From assembly GCA_003427395.1 (NCBI GenBank), contig BFEA01000045.1, forward strand, positions 4,528,477 to 4,564,966: DNA of 36,490 nucleotides, read 5' to 3'. Numbering within the stretch: the first letter of the stretch is position 1; the number at the start of each line of letters is the position of its first letter. This DNA comes from Chara braunii. Lineage: Eukaryota > Streptophyta > Charophyceae > Charales > Characeae. Below, piece after piece: positions 8,387-17,931 of this stretch. Below the pieces are notes generated by a model. That model did no database searches and had not been told where the DNA came from. It saw nothing but the letters and a program-made list of their open reading frames with translations. The translations under genes were made by a program, and so were the position numbers.

Positions 8387-11300
8387 TTCGCGGACCCTAT
8401 TAAGCGATGTTCCCATCGCTAGGGACGTTTATCACGATCGTTCATACAATTTTCCCTTAGATCGTTTCCCATGATCAAATCAATTGATAAAATATGACAT
8501 GATCGATAACACCACTGGAAAGATGATACAATACAAAACAATACATGTACTTCTCTTTTCTTTTTGAAAAAGAAGGTAAATCCCTTTCCCAAAATAAGGC
8601 GCATCTTTGATAAGTGGATAGCCAAAGTCGAGTCCCTGGATTGAGGTGCGATCAAGATTTGCACTGCCTCCCTTGGTCCGTTCCACCATTGTCGGGATTT
8701 TAACCCGGGTCTCCCACATACTCAGACTCCCAACCCAAACTCGATACACAAATGAGTGGGGTACTGGACCTGTACTACGACGGTAAAAGCTACCAAGAGA
8801 GACAACGGTCATCTTTATCACAACTTTAGACTTTCTTCCCAGATCTTCGTTGGTAGTCCATGGAGTTAATGAATTTGACCCTTTGAAGGTGGGTCTTAAT
8901 CGAAACTAATTATTGTCCCGCCCGAAGACTAATGTGAGTGGATCGGCGGTCTTGGTTTAACCCACCACAGTCCGGTTGATCAGGCCAGATCAATGGCCCA
9001 TCGTGTTGTTATATTAACAGTGGTTCCCGTATTGGTTACGCAATAACGGGTAAATCCTCCTATCCTGGGTTTTACCCAGCTTCTAGACCTGACTCCCGAA
9101 CCCTCTGTTAAGCACCTGAGTTCATTCCCTCAGTAGGGCGGCCGCCCTTCAGGTTTCAACTCTAGGCCAAAACCAGAAGGTCTGCTGCCTGGTTATGCTT
9201 TGTCAGCAGCCCACATTGTGAGTTATGTCCCAATTTCCCACCATAGGCTTGGTAATTTGGTCCCTCAGACTTACCTCCTTAAGTGGGTGAACGATGCTCA
9301 TTTCAAAAATATGCATATATATCCAAAAATTCATCGACCATTTTCATCATCGCCAAGTTGCGACTTAGGCGCCATGTCCTCCAAGTCTCGATCACAACTC
9401 AGTCAAACACATGTTTTGAGGATCTCTCAAAATAAGTAAAACGAGCCGAAAACCCAAAATAAATATAAGATTTTTGGCTTCCACAACATCATCAATGCAA
9501 AGATATATTTTTAGAACATCGATAATTTTGAACGATAATCTTATCTCAGACACTATGGTGAACGGTGCCTTTTGCAAAATAAACACAACTTAAATGTATT
9601 TCAAATATGACACATCTCATGTGTTTTTTCAAGCAGGACACATCCTTGGTACCTGTCCAACATCAATAATTTCATGATTCAAAATAAACTCAATTTTTAA
9701 GGTCACCGTCAAACCTTCATTTTTGGGTTAAATTTTAGATAATTGAAATAATGACCGATTCAATCATGTATCGTACAAATATATGTATAATACTCACGAC
9801 CGAGTATTAATCAAAACGTACTCAAGAAGGATTACACCTTCTTTAAGATAGTCATCAAAGATTAAAATCATATCATGCCATTCAAACCAAATCCATCAGT
9901 ATAAACAACTTTTACTGTACGCAGGGTTTTCCCCCTGTTTTCACGGAACGTTACAATACAAATGCACGTAAAAAGAGAGTTGCACGAGGATTAACGTATT
10001 ATAAAAGACTTAGTCACGTAAATTTTCGACAAATAACATTTCATAGTACTCAACAAAAGGATAATTTTTACACTAAGAAGTAATAATAACAACCACAGCA
10101 GTTTACACAGTTAACTGTGACGAGGGCATAACATATACTCCTTCTGGCTTAACAGAAGTATATTGTGTCGAGGGGTGGTGTAATACCTGCAATTGGATAA
10201 CATCTCAAATCCTGAGCCCCGCTCTAGGACTAAGCCTCACCACATGTCCCTCCGATTCCAGTGCTCGTGCCTTGTCGACCTCATCATGCGCAATAAGACA
10301 ACCCCAGTCACATCGGTGTAAGAGCCGACTGACAAAACCGTTCCTTGCCAAAGTGTGGTGGACCTACCTAACATGAAACAAGCTTAGGTTGTCAATCCAA
10401 ACATGTACATGCTAAGTAGTAGCTGCCTTACTTGCCACTAGAGTCCCGAGAAGGCGTTGAACATCTTCCTCCCTTTCGATGATAGTGTAGTCACCTTGCC
10501 TCGTAAGGAGAAGTGACAACACCTCACTAAGGACTAGTAACATTGTTCCGGTGTGAGTCTCACTAAATCAACACCGCAGTTCTTGACAAGGTAGATTCTG
10601 CACGTTGACCTCTTTTGAAAACGTTTTCACTTCTTTCAAAGGCTAGTCACTCCATTCACCCTCAATCCTGCGTCGAGCGTGGATTTCATGCATTCAAAGA
10701 AAGGGATTTTATGCATACGCAAACAAATACCCAACAATCCATAATTATATAAAATAATGTTAATTTCACCAAACAAAGAACAAAACACATAGATGTATAA
10801 TTTCACCTGTATATATACATGTATATGTTAATCACGCCCACATACACTTGTCTACAATCATTTACATGCATTCACATACAATCACGAAGTAAATATAGAT
10901 CTCTTTGTAAAATTCATAATACTACGTCTTTACGTTTGAGTTTTTCTCAAGTGGATATCCTTATAATCTTCCCATATGAAGAATGGTCGCAGAAGTGACA
11001 GTAATTTAGGTGGGTAACTCATATTTATATGTGTCATATGAATGTTAAACTTATCCTTATAACCTCATAATCTGACTTTATGACACAAGATCTTTAAAAT
11101 ATGCGTAGTTTTCAGGTAGATAACCTAACATACTATATATCTTCGGGAATTAGACAATTGTGAAGGAAGAAACTCAGTGAGTAACTTGTATTTGATAGTT
11201 TAATGGGTTAGGCAACGAGTGAATACTGTTAACAGTACGTTGTCATACCACATGACTAAACAAGGGTAGTGTTATATAACTTTTATCAAATTATTAGTCT

Positions 11301-11576
11301 TCAACTGTTATGGCAACTAAAAACAAATATCAGCCAAAGATGAATGACATATAACATATATTGCGAACTACTTATCTACTTATCACATCCTCGACTATTA
11401 CCCGAATTTTGTTTCTCCCAGTTTTGAACTATGATCTTAATGATCTCATAAGTCGATTATCTGAAAATCTTTACGAAAAGTTGTGACCTCTATTATTTGA
11501 GTCAATGCCCCACTAGCTGAAGTCCTCAACCGCTTCTTCCTCGTACAAACTCTCGAAATATTTCAACACACCTCGG
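8387..11576. other. Internal region of the LARD-like element, left part; no gene seen
   Basis: About 3.2 kb, AT-rich in most parts, with only short chance frames and none with a recognisable domain. A somewhat GC-richer stretch at 10190-10680 stands out in composition but shows no motif I know. No clear polypurine tract is visible on the minus strand beside the 3' LTR. Confidence 0.6.
8690..8760 (-). other. tRNA-like (SINE-like) T-arm, tentative
   Basis: On the minus strand, CGGGTTAAAATCCCG (about 8693-8707) forms a 4-bp stem with a 7-base TTAAAAT loop, one change from the tRNA T-loop/B-box consensus TTCAAAT. The preceding bases are compatible with a decayed tRNA-derived SINE head, but I cannot define a good A box, tail or target duplication. 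Confidence 0.3.
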
Positions 11577-11662
11577 AATGACGAAAGTGTTTGAATATAA
11601 TTGATAGATGTTGTGCTCGAACGACGAAAGTGTTTGAATCTAATCGATAGATGAAGTGCTCA
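11577..11662. repeat. 43-bp tandem duplication
   Basis: Two copies of a 43-bp unit containing GACGAAAGTGTTTGAAT, with a few substitutions between them. Confidence 0.85.
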
Positions 11663-12369
11663 AACTTAAGGCAGTTTCTCAATTTGTAATCCTTTTAGCA
11701 ATAACAACCCTCTTCAATGTATTATAGCATATAGTTTTTCAGCTTCCCTTAAAAACAATAACAACAAACTTTATCCGGATTGACTATAGCAGCATTACAC
11801 TCATAGCGTTGAGAATTTTATAGCTCTCACCTTTAGGAGGTAAGTAATTTTGAAGTGCATACAGTCTTGTAACCCAACTAAATGCAGTTTATCCTTGGAA
11901 AGGATAGTCATTCAAGTTGGTAGTGGAAGGAGGAGAATAAGTTGTAGGAAAAAAAGAAAAAGAAGGCGGCTCGAAACGTGGGGCGGGAGCACCTGTAGTG
12001 TTGCTCGTACTTATATGAGTAATAGGCCATCATGTCAGGAGATGGAGTATGCTCACTTTTCTTCGTTTTTTCCTCTCCCATCCTTCCTCCTTTCTTTATC
12101 CCTTGTCAAATCAAGGGGTCTCTCAATGCCTATTCCTTCTTGTCCTCCTCTTCCCCTTCCACTACCCGATCCACATGCCTTAGGCGGCATGGCAAAAAGA
12201 AATTCAATGCACTAGTATAGTATGAAATTCAAGAGCTTAGCGAGAACAGATCTTATGGCAGGCGCAATTATGTAAACAACTGTGTTATGTTATCGGAGTA
12301 GCAATAGAGCGGTACCTCCATAGACGTGACAATGTAATGGGAATGGTTGTACTATTGGTACGAAAGTCT
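11663..12369. other. Internal LARD-like sequence; no gene seen
   Basis: An open frame at 11850-12215 lacks any recognisable domain and has pyrimidine-rich, low-complexity content in its second half (CCTTCCTCC and similar). I do not consider it a gene. Confidence 0.5.
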
Positions 12370-12499
12370 AGAGAACAAAAATACAAATCATGCGAATGAG
12401 TCAATTCTTTGCTTTTTATAACTCACGGGCTACCAGAGAACAAAAATACAAATCATGCGAATGAGTCAATTCTTTGCATTTTATAACTCACGGGCTCCT
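12370..12499. repeat. 65-bp tandem duplication, nearly perfect
   Basis: Copies at 12370-12434 and 12435-12499 differ at very few positions (for example T/A within the CTTTGC[T/A]TTTTATAAC block). The high identity, against the general decay of the surrounding element, marks it as recent. Confidence 0.9.
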
Positions 12500-13143
12500 G
12501 GTTGGGACGCCAGTAAGAGGTTTCAAAATTTTGTTGTTGGTTGACGCGTCGCATTATCTGAAGTGGATGCATTACGGTCAGGCTCTAGATCAAGTTAAAC
12601 TAACGTTTGAAAACTAACGAGATGCATCAATAAACCAAATGCGTCAACGAAAATATATACTACGTTTGGTCATCCGACTTACTTTCATGACCTCACGGAT
12701 ATTGGGGGAGATTGTGATACTAGCACGTTAAAAGTGTGCGAGGAAAAATATTTCTTTGTGAGCAGAGTTTTAAGTACTCCCTTGGGCAGTTGCTGAAATC
12801 TTGAGTAATAAAACACTATCAACGATAGTCATTAAACATGATCGGGAGCCTTTTGTAATTGGTCAAGGCCTTACAGATTTATGTTGGTTGTTTCTTTCGC
12901 TTTCAACAACTAAGAAATAACAATAACGTGAACACGGTATAAAAAGGAAGATAATTAAGTGACAATTACAAGGATGTCATGATAATAACTATGTCTCTTT
13001 CTTACAAGGCGTCACTTACTGAGGCATAGAAAAACAATACGGTACCTATCTTAAGTCGTCATCTTACTTAGAACTCTAACATACCTTATATCTGAGCCCG
13101 TTCTCATATGACTTTAAAAGCCTCTGCGTCGGCTAACTTTAAA
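12500..13143. other. Internal LARD-like sequence; no gene seen
   Basis: AT-rich, no convincing frame, RNA or repeat found. Confidence 0.5.
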
Positions 13144-13247
13144 AATCTTAAAGGCCTTCTCTTAACTAGACATAATCGCACAGGCTAAGGTAAACAATCT
13201 TAAAGGTTTTCTCTTAACTAGACCTAATCCCAAAAAGTACGTGGACT
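13144..13247. repeat. 52-bp tandem duplication
   Basis: AATCTTAAAGG followed by YYTTCTCTTAACTAGAC and MTAATC recurs with a 52-bp period (13144 and 13196); the second half of each unit is more diverged. Confidence 0.75.
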
Positions 13248-13727
13248 CGGTTGTGTTGTCACAAGTACCACAGTCCTTGTCCGAGTAACTGAGTGGACAA
13301 AGGAATATTGTTGCAAATAAATCCATTAAACCACTAGTACCTGCTGGTTGTTAAACCACCAGTACTTTGCCCAGCTATCGGCCGCGGCGCTTTCCCATTA
13401 ACTTGCCGCGCGTTTAAGGCTTCGGGGTACCGGACCTCAATGCTTGGAAGCGCCAGCCAAAACAATTTTGAAACGGTACCTCGGGGCTTCGACAAAAATC
13501 GGCGCGCAGGGGCATTCCAAGCTAGGTATCGATAATTGGGCCAAGTATTGGTGGTTCAAGGCCGTTGGCTCAACCTACGGGTATCCCGAACCATGCCAAG
13601 CCTCGAGGTACCGGTAGGTACAAAAAAAAAAAAAAAAAAAAAAAAAAGAACAATTCTTCTGCTCCCCCCAAAAAAAGAAATTGAAAAACAACGAAGTCAG
13701 TTTTGCACTTTCCATCTTTGGGTCGCG

Positions 13728-13930
13728 CAGAGAGAGAGAGAGAGAGAGAGAGAGAGCGTCGCTGCACTACTCTCGAAATGTGCAAAACGAGAGTGAATCT
13801 TCCGCTAGAACATGGAAAGATACACCGCCGTAATTTGTCTGACAAGGGCCTTTTGAGAAGCCCGCAGTCTTGGCGGGCTGCACGGAGCACCCTACACAGG
13901 CTGTCGAGATTCTCTCTCTCTCTCTCTCTT
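13728..13930. repeat. Direct repeat copy 1, (GA)n-segment-(CT)n
   Basis: A (GA)n tract, ~150 bp containing GTGAATCTTCCGCTAGAA, and a (CT)n tract. The unit recurs at 14067-14282 at roughly 80% identity. Because (GA)n and (CT)n are complementary, each unit can itself fold into a hairpin. Confidence 0.85.
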
Positions 13931-14095
13931 TGTCTGTGTAAATAAAATGAATCATTCCCCATTGTCGGGGAAGATTCATTCTCTTTTCGAATAAACTCAA
14001 CCCTCCCCCTTCGGAAAGAGAATGAATTTTCCCCGACAATGGGGAATGATTCATTCTCGTTTACACAGAGAGAGAGAGAGAGAGAGGAGAGAGCC
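13908..14095. repeat. Long near-perfect palindrome
   Basis: The left arm ends at about 13987 and the right arm starts at about 14015, with a loop of ~27 bases. The core arms (about 13935-13987 and 14015-14066, each with the block ATGAATCATTCCCCATTGTC or its complement) are close to perfect, and the pairing extends outward through the flanking (CT)n and (GA)n tracts to arms of ~75-80 bp. Confidence 0.9.
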
Positions 14096-14243
14096 TCGAT
14101 GCACTACTCTTGAAATGTGCAAAAAGAGAGTGAATCTTCCGCTAGAAATGGGAAAGATACACCCCCATGATTTACCGTTTGTGCATCTCCAGAAGCCCGC
14201 AGTCTCGGCGCGCTGCGCGGAGCACCCTGCACAGGCTGCCGAG

Positions 14244-14282
<39 letters not shown>
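14067..14282. repeat. Direct repeat copy 2, (GA)n-segment-(CT)n
   Basis: Second copy of the 13728-13930 unit. It differs by scattered substitutions and a small replaced block at about 14168-14190. Confidence 0.85.
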
Positions 14283-14284
<2 letters not shown>

Positions 14285-14303
14285 CGCGCGCGCGCGCGCG
14301 CGC
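14283..14303. repeat. Alternating (GC)n tract
   Basis: About ten GC/CG dinucleotides directly after a long (CT)n tract. Alternating GC is the classical Z-DNA-prone sequence; whether it adopts that form here is unknown. Confidence 0.9.
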
Positions 14304-14463
14304 TCACGCACAGAGAGATTTGGGCTTTGTCTAGTTTGTCTTTTTTTTTTTTTTTTTTTTTTTGTGAAGCAATCGGGCGTTGGCTTGGCTGACCCCCAAA
14401 AGTCGCGGCGCATTAACGACCGCGATTTCTAAAAAACGACGGGGAGGTACTGGTGGTTTAAGT

Positions 14464-15046
14464 GCGCATAGTATCAACAGAAACTGGTACCAAAATCCCC
14501 TTTTTTCTTGCAATAGTTGTCATAGTAAAAACCAAGGTATGCAAACGTTTTAACTTACCGTTAAGACAGACGCCTAACCTATGCTAAGTACAAGTGTATT
14601 TACACGACTATTTTGACGGTCAGTACATATCTTTATCTCCAACATTTATAGAACTAACTTATGTTTTTTGTTTGCCTAGACTTCTTACCTGTACCCAGCA
14701 AAGCATCAACCTGTTGCCGACGAACTTCTTGCATTTTCAATGCTAGGCATATTGTCAATTAAACAAAAGGTGGTTGTTTCGCCAGGACTTCAACTTACCA
14801 AACCCAGGTCCGTTCACATAGGACCCTGACAGGCAACCAAAGGTCCCCGACAACGTGACATTTGTCGACATTGCTGGTATGGCGTCACACCTTTCTCGAG
14901 AGCATCACTCTTAGCGTCTTCCCATCTATAATTAGATTCTTATATTACAAGTCATATTGACTTGATAAGAGGTTGTCGTTTTGCCGTGATCATCGGCTTA
15001 CCATACCCGAGTTCGTTCTCTAAGGACCTCGGCTGGAAAACGAGAT
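14464..15046. other. Internal LARD-like sequence beside the primer site; no gene seen
   Basis: On the minus strand this is the leader immediately downstream of the 5' LTR. Related short blocks (GGTTGTYGTTT or GGTGGTTGTTTCGCC followed by CTTACCA) occur near 14768-14800 and 14972-15005, suggesting a diverged internal repeat. Confidence 0.5.
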
Positions 15047-15063
15047 TCTCGGCAACGGCGCCA
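15047..15063 (-). promoter_or_regulatory. tRNA-Asp primer-binding site
   Basis: On the minus strand TGGCGCCGTTGCCG (15063 down to 15050) is complementary to the 3' end of plant tRNA-Asp, which ends CGGCAACGGCGCCA. Similarity continues a few bases further with mismatches. It lies two bases inside the LTR, the usual spacing, and defines element orientation. Confidence 0.85.
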
Positions 15064-15065
15064 TC

Positions 15066-15509
15066 TGTCGTAGTGTGCGGCCCGCACGCTGTTGCGAGTG
15101 TCGGACCTCACGGTCATTGATATCGGCGTATAGGCTTGGTTATAATAAATTGAATCCTTGGCCTCTTCGGTCGAAGTATATTATTACGGATCCTAACCAT
15201 CATAGTGTGCGTCATAATAACGCGCGTGCATACTAACCAAATTTACTTCTCGGCCTCAATAGTCGAGGAACCCGTCTCAGTGTGCTACACAAAAGTGTGT
15301 ACGCATCTCAGTTCACGCCGACTCGGACATTGTAGCTGAAACTGTCATTATGTTGAATGTAAAAACATAGGCAAATAACTGTGTAAGGGTATTAGCTATG
15401 ACGTCTCAAAGTGTCGCACAAAATTACGTAAGTTTTTCAGCCCAAACTGGCTTCGATATGGCGTTCAAATCTGCCATTCAGTCGAATGCAAAAATTAGCC
15501 CCTACAACA
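15066..15509 (-). repeat. 5' LTR of the LARD-like element
   Basis: Starts TGTCGTAG and ends CTACAACA on the plus strand. Compared with the left LTR it lacks ~30 bp near 15494 (a GCAAAAACATGGG...TAAGGGTA block). The gypsy B coding sequence resumes right after 15509. Confidence 0.85.
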
Positions 15510-16190
15510 GGTTAGCCTTCAAGAAATAAAAGTATGCTTTGTTGTGACCACATACACCAGCCAATATGGCATAGGCGCAGTCCTTGCGCAGGAGGGGGAA
15601 AAAAGTTGAGGCCCATTGACTACATTAGCTTAACCATTTATGAAAAGATGCCATCTCAAAAACGAACTAAGTCCACGGACGAGCGAGAGCTCTATGCCCT
15701 ATATAGAGCGTTAGTCCATCGGATGCACTACGTCCTAGGCCAATTCTTCTATGTGCGTCGGATCAAAACCCAACCTGTACTCTCAGATGCCTTGAAGAGG
15801 TGGATTGAAGTCATAGAAATGTATGACGTCAAGCTTGACCCTCTAAAGGGAGAATTTTATAAGGTGGTTGATGCATTATCGCGGAGGGCAAATTATCTGG
15901 GCGCGCTAATAACTGAGTTTGGTATATCTCACAATGTAACTCGATCCTTGGTAGGAAGCCTATCGGGAAGACGCAATCATGTCAGAAATCATCCGTAAGT
16001 TAGAAGCGAAGGATAAAGTAACTTTTGACGAATTTACGGTGGTCAATGGCTTGTTGTTCCTTGAGGAGGCTGGGAACAAAAGAGTGTGTGTCCTAGATGG
16101 AGAGTGTTTGCCTAGTTTGTTACGATCGTGGTCATTCCCAAAGTGCAAATTCACAATGAAAGACAATGCCACCCAACTGCGAAAGAAATG
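15510..16190 (+). pseudogene. Element B RNase H and downstream pol, broken
   Basis: Reading starts with a worn block ending FVVTTYTSQYGIGAVLAQEG at about 15537-15596, where the first catalytic RNase H Asp (TDAS) is Tyr. It continues with KKLRPIDYISLTI, the carboxylate-bearing ERELYALYRALVH (15682-15720), and LSDALKRWIEVIEMYDVKLD. VVDALSRRANYLGALITEFG (15863-15922) ends RNase H. After a frameshift at about 15955 the text is MSEIIRKLEAKDKVTFDEF...VVNGLLFLEEAGNKRVCV to about 16105, the spacer before the integrase zinc finger. Integrase itself is not present; the last ~80 bases are of uncertain origin. Confidence 0.8.
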
Positions 16191-16384
16191 AAAGCACTTC
16201 CAAAGAGATAGAGACCAAAGAAGAGAGAAAGAAGGTGAAGAAGAAGAAGAAGAAGATGTACACCAGCAAGACCAATGACAAATCCCCCTTCACGCTCTAC
16301 CTTCCTCTGAACCAGAATCCTGTCCTAATAATAATAATAACAATGAGTGGATGAACCTGAACCAGAATCCTGTCGTTCAGAGTC
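16191..16384. other. Junction between elements B and C
   Basis: A GAA-rich tract (16225-16256) and a TAA repeat (16327-16341) separate the two elements. The 18-mer CTGAACCAGAATCCTGTC occurs twice, at 16308-16325 and 16356-16373, flanking the TAA repeat. The minus-strand integrase frame of C runs through the right copy and terminates in the TAA repeat. Confidence 0.7.
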
Positions 16385-17410
16385 GGCACAAAATGCGTCG
16401 TAGGCGTAGATCAGAAAGAGAGATTTAGTAAGACCGTGAGGAGTGAGATTTGCAGAAAACTTAGTAGTCTGTCCATCAGCGATGTGTCGTTCATAAGCGT
16501 TAACGACACGTGGAGCATTCTTTAGCAGCTCTTTTCGGTCGATCCAGAACAACTCGTCCAACGAGTGATAGAGGAAGTGAACCTTGTACTGTCTATTTCT
16601 CCCTCTTCCTTCATGGGAAACAATTATGTCTATCTCATGGCCACTGTCGATAGGACGAGGTATCATAGGATCTCGGAAGGGAAAAGTCTCGTCATCTATG
16701 TGTGTAAACAGTTTGGACGCGTCACAGACTGGATATGTGCGCGGATGAGGAGGCACGTCAATCACGTATGAAGGACCAAAATCATCCCCAACCACCTTTA
16801 GAACCTGCCAAGGGCCATAGTACAATGGAAGAAGCTTTCGTGATATGCCCTCTTCATCAGAAAACTCAGACATTTTGACCCAAACATAACTTCCTACTTC
16901 GAAGTTCCCTTCTTTGCGCGACTTGTTAGCATGTTTGATCATGGCATGCTGACGCTTGTCCATTGCTGCTATAGCATCTTTGAGCAAGCGTGCATGCTTG
17001 GCATTGTAGCGAGGCATGTCGAGCGTCAAACAAGGGGACCGTTTGGGGAACAAATAGGAGAGAGGATTGCGTAGTTGCCAACCATATTGCAGCTGATTCG
17101 GTGTCACGCCAGTTGCAGAGTGCATGGAGTTGTTGTACAACCCCTTCACTTCGTGTAACTCCTTGTCCCACGTGTTCTGATCTGGAACAATTAACGCGCG
17201 AAGTAATTGAATGTCAGTCTGGTTGGTTCCCTTTGCCAATCCATTGGCTTCGGGGTGTCGACCACAAGTCTTGTTGAGTTTAATGTCGTAGATTTGCGAA
17301 TTGAAGTCTTTCCAATCAGCACTAATGAACCTGGTGTCCCGATCACTCACAAGAGTGTTTGGGGGTCCATACTGTAGAATGTATTGCTGGTGAAATTCTT
17401 CGATCACAAG
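16325..17410 (-). pseudogene. Element C integrase core and C-terminal domain
   Basis: Integrase inserts retrotransposon cDNA into chromosomes. This 360-codon frame begins within the catalytic core: NTLVSDRDTRFIS keeps the second catalytic Asp, but the third position in GRHPEANGLAKGTN reads Lys (codon at 17231-17233) where Ty3/gypsy integrases have the catalytic Glu (usual wording GQTERVN). The GPY/F-like and chromodomain-like tail includes SYVWVKMSEFSDEEGISRKL, PLYYGPWQVLKVVGDDFGPS and YKVHFLYHSLDELFWIDRKE. The core is separated from its upstream part by a single TAG at 17408-17410. The C-terminus runs into a TAA simple repeat and is not original. Confidence 0.85.
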
Positions 17411-17853
17411 CTAAGTTGGTGCATGATGAGGTAGAGGAATCAAATTTAGAAATTTGGAAAAACGATCCATAATGACCATGACTTGTGAATGTCCTCCCTC
17501 GCTCACCTTCCCCATGTCCGTGAAATCGATAGAGATCGACTCACCGGGCCCATCAGGGATTGAGAGGGGTTTCAACAGGCCATGCCTATGGACCTTGGTT
17601 CTTTGATAGACATTCAAGAATAAATGAGCAGCTCCCTTCATTCCCGGTCAGTCAAACTGCTGCAAAAGACTTCCATAAGTCTTCTCAAAGCGGAAGTGTC
17701 CACTTCGACCATGCGCCAAATCCAAGAAATGATTCCGGAGAGGCACATGGTTGGGTACACACAAACAATCAAACTTCCCATACCGGCGGAATACAAGACC
17801 CTCTCACTCGTGAAAATCAGGCTGACTGCTAGGGTCAGCCTTGAGCTGCTCAA
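17411..17853 (-). pseudogene. Element C integrase zinc-binding domain and first catalytic Asp
   Basis: From about 17810 the reading is the pre-integrase spacer, then LAHGRSGHFRFEKTYGSLLQ, giving the two His of an HHCC zinc finger. The two Cys are not seen as expected: the position reads LFLNVYQRTK where the family has C-x2-C before QRTK. After a frameshift near 17640 comes GESISIDFTDMGKVSEGGHS (17554-17495), in which IDF carries the first catalytic Asp, and VMVIMDRFSKF. Confidence 0.75.
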
Positions 17854-17931
17854 GGATGGGACTAAGGTCCGGATCCTTGGCAGTATGTTCGACCAGATCC
17901 TCCTTCAGTTTCCTTCGGAGGTCATATAAGC

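Larger units (their letters stand above)
13349..14460. mobile_element. Foldback/MITE-like element with terminal inverted repeats
   Basis: The ends are inverted copies: TTAAACCACCAGTAC at 13349-13363 and its exact complement GTACTGGTGGTTTAA at 14446-14460. Inside, the order is mirror-like: a poly(A) run at 13621-13647, (GA)n, a unique segment, (CT)n, a long palindrome, (GA)n, a second copy of the segment, (CT)n, an alternating GC tract and a poly(T) run at 14340-14363. No transposase is encoded. A second diverged terminal-like copy (TTAAACCACTAGTACC) begins at 13325 just outside, and a similar motif occurs at 22911. I find no certain target-site duplication. Confidence 0.7.
7907..15509 (-). 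mobile_element. Non-coding LTR retrotransposon (LARD-like), tRNA-Asp primed, nested in B
   Basis: Two direct repeats of about 450-480 bp (7907-8386 and 15066-15509) bound ~6.7 kb. The right LTR starts TGTCGTAG and ends CTACAACA, and the left starts TGTTGTAG, so the termini are 8-bp inverted repeats with TG...CA ends. A tRNA-Asp primer site lies two bases inside the right LTR on the minus strand, which fixes orientation: 5' LTR on the right. No gag, protease, RT, RNase H or integrase is recognisable inside, hence the LARD-like label (large retrotransposon derivative). No matching 5-bp target duplication is visible (GACGG on the left, GTTAG or GGTTA on the right). Confidence 0.8.
5834..16190 (+). 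mobile_element. Ty3/gypsy LTR retrotransposon B, split by a nested element
   Basis: The left piece (RT, 7088-7906) and the right piece (RNase H onward, 15510-16190) have the same orientation and consecutive parts of one pol gene. The 7.6-kb LTR element at 7907-15509 lies exactly between them. Assignment of the primer site at 5834 to this element is an inference from orientation and distance. About 65 codons of pol expected between the two flanks are missing. The right end of B is lost near 16190, where sequence of element C takes over from about 16325. Confidence 0.7.

Noticed and set aside
8419-8821. Minus-strand frames of 81-113 codons
   Set aside because: They overlap the tRNA-like segment and the LARD interior; no domain or codon pattern supports them.
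11850-12215. 121-codon frame in the LARD-like interior
   Set aside because: No domain, low-complexity pyrimidine-rich content and no sign of coding selection; inside a decayed element.
13536-14432. Several open frames of 80-136 codons on both strands
   Set aside because: Much of each frame is translation of GA, CT, GC, A or T runs in the foldback element (Arg-Glu, Ser-Leu, Ala-Arg, Lys or Phe runs).
15040-15063. A tRNA-Asp gene
   Set aside because: Only the 3'-terminal part of tRNA-Asp is matched, exactly beside an LTR with 2-bp spacing; the rest of a tRNA is missing. It is a primer-binding site.
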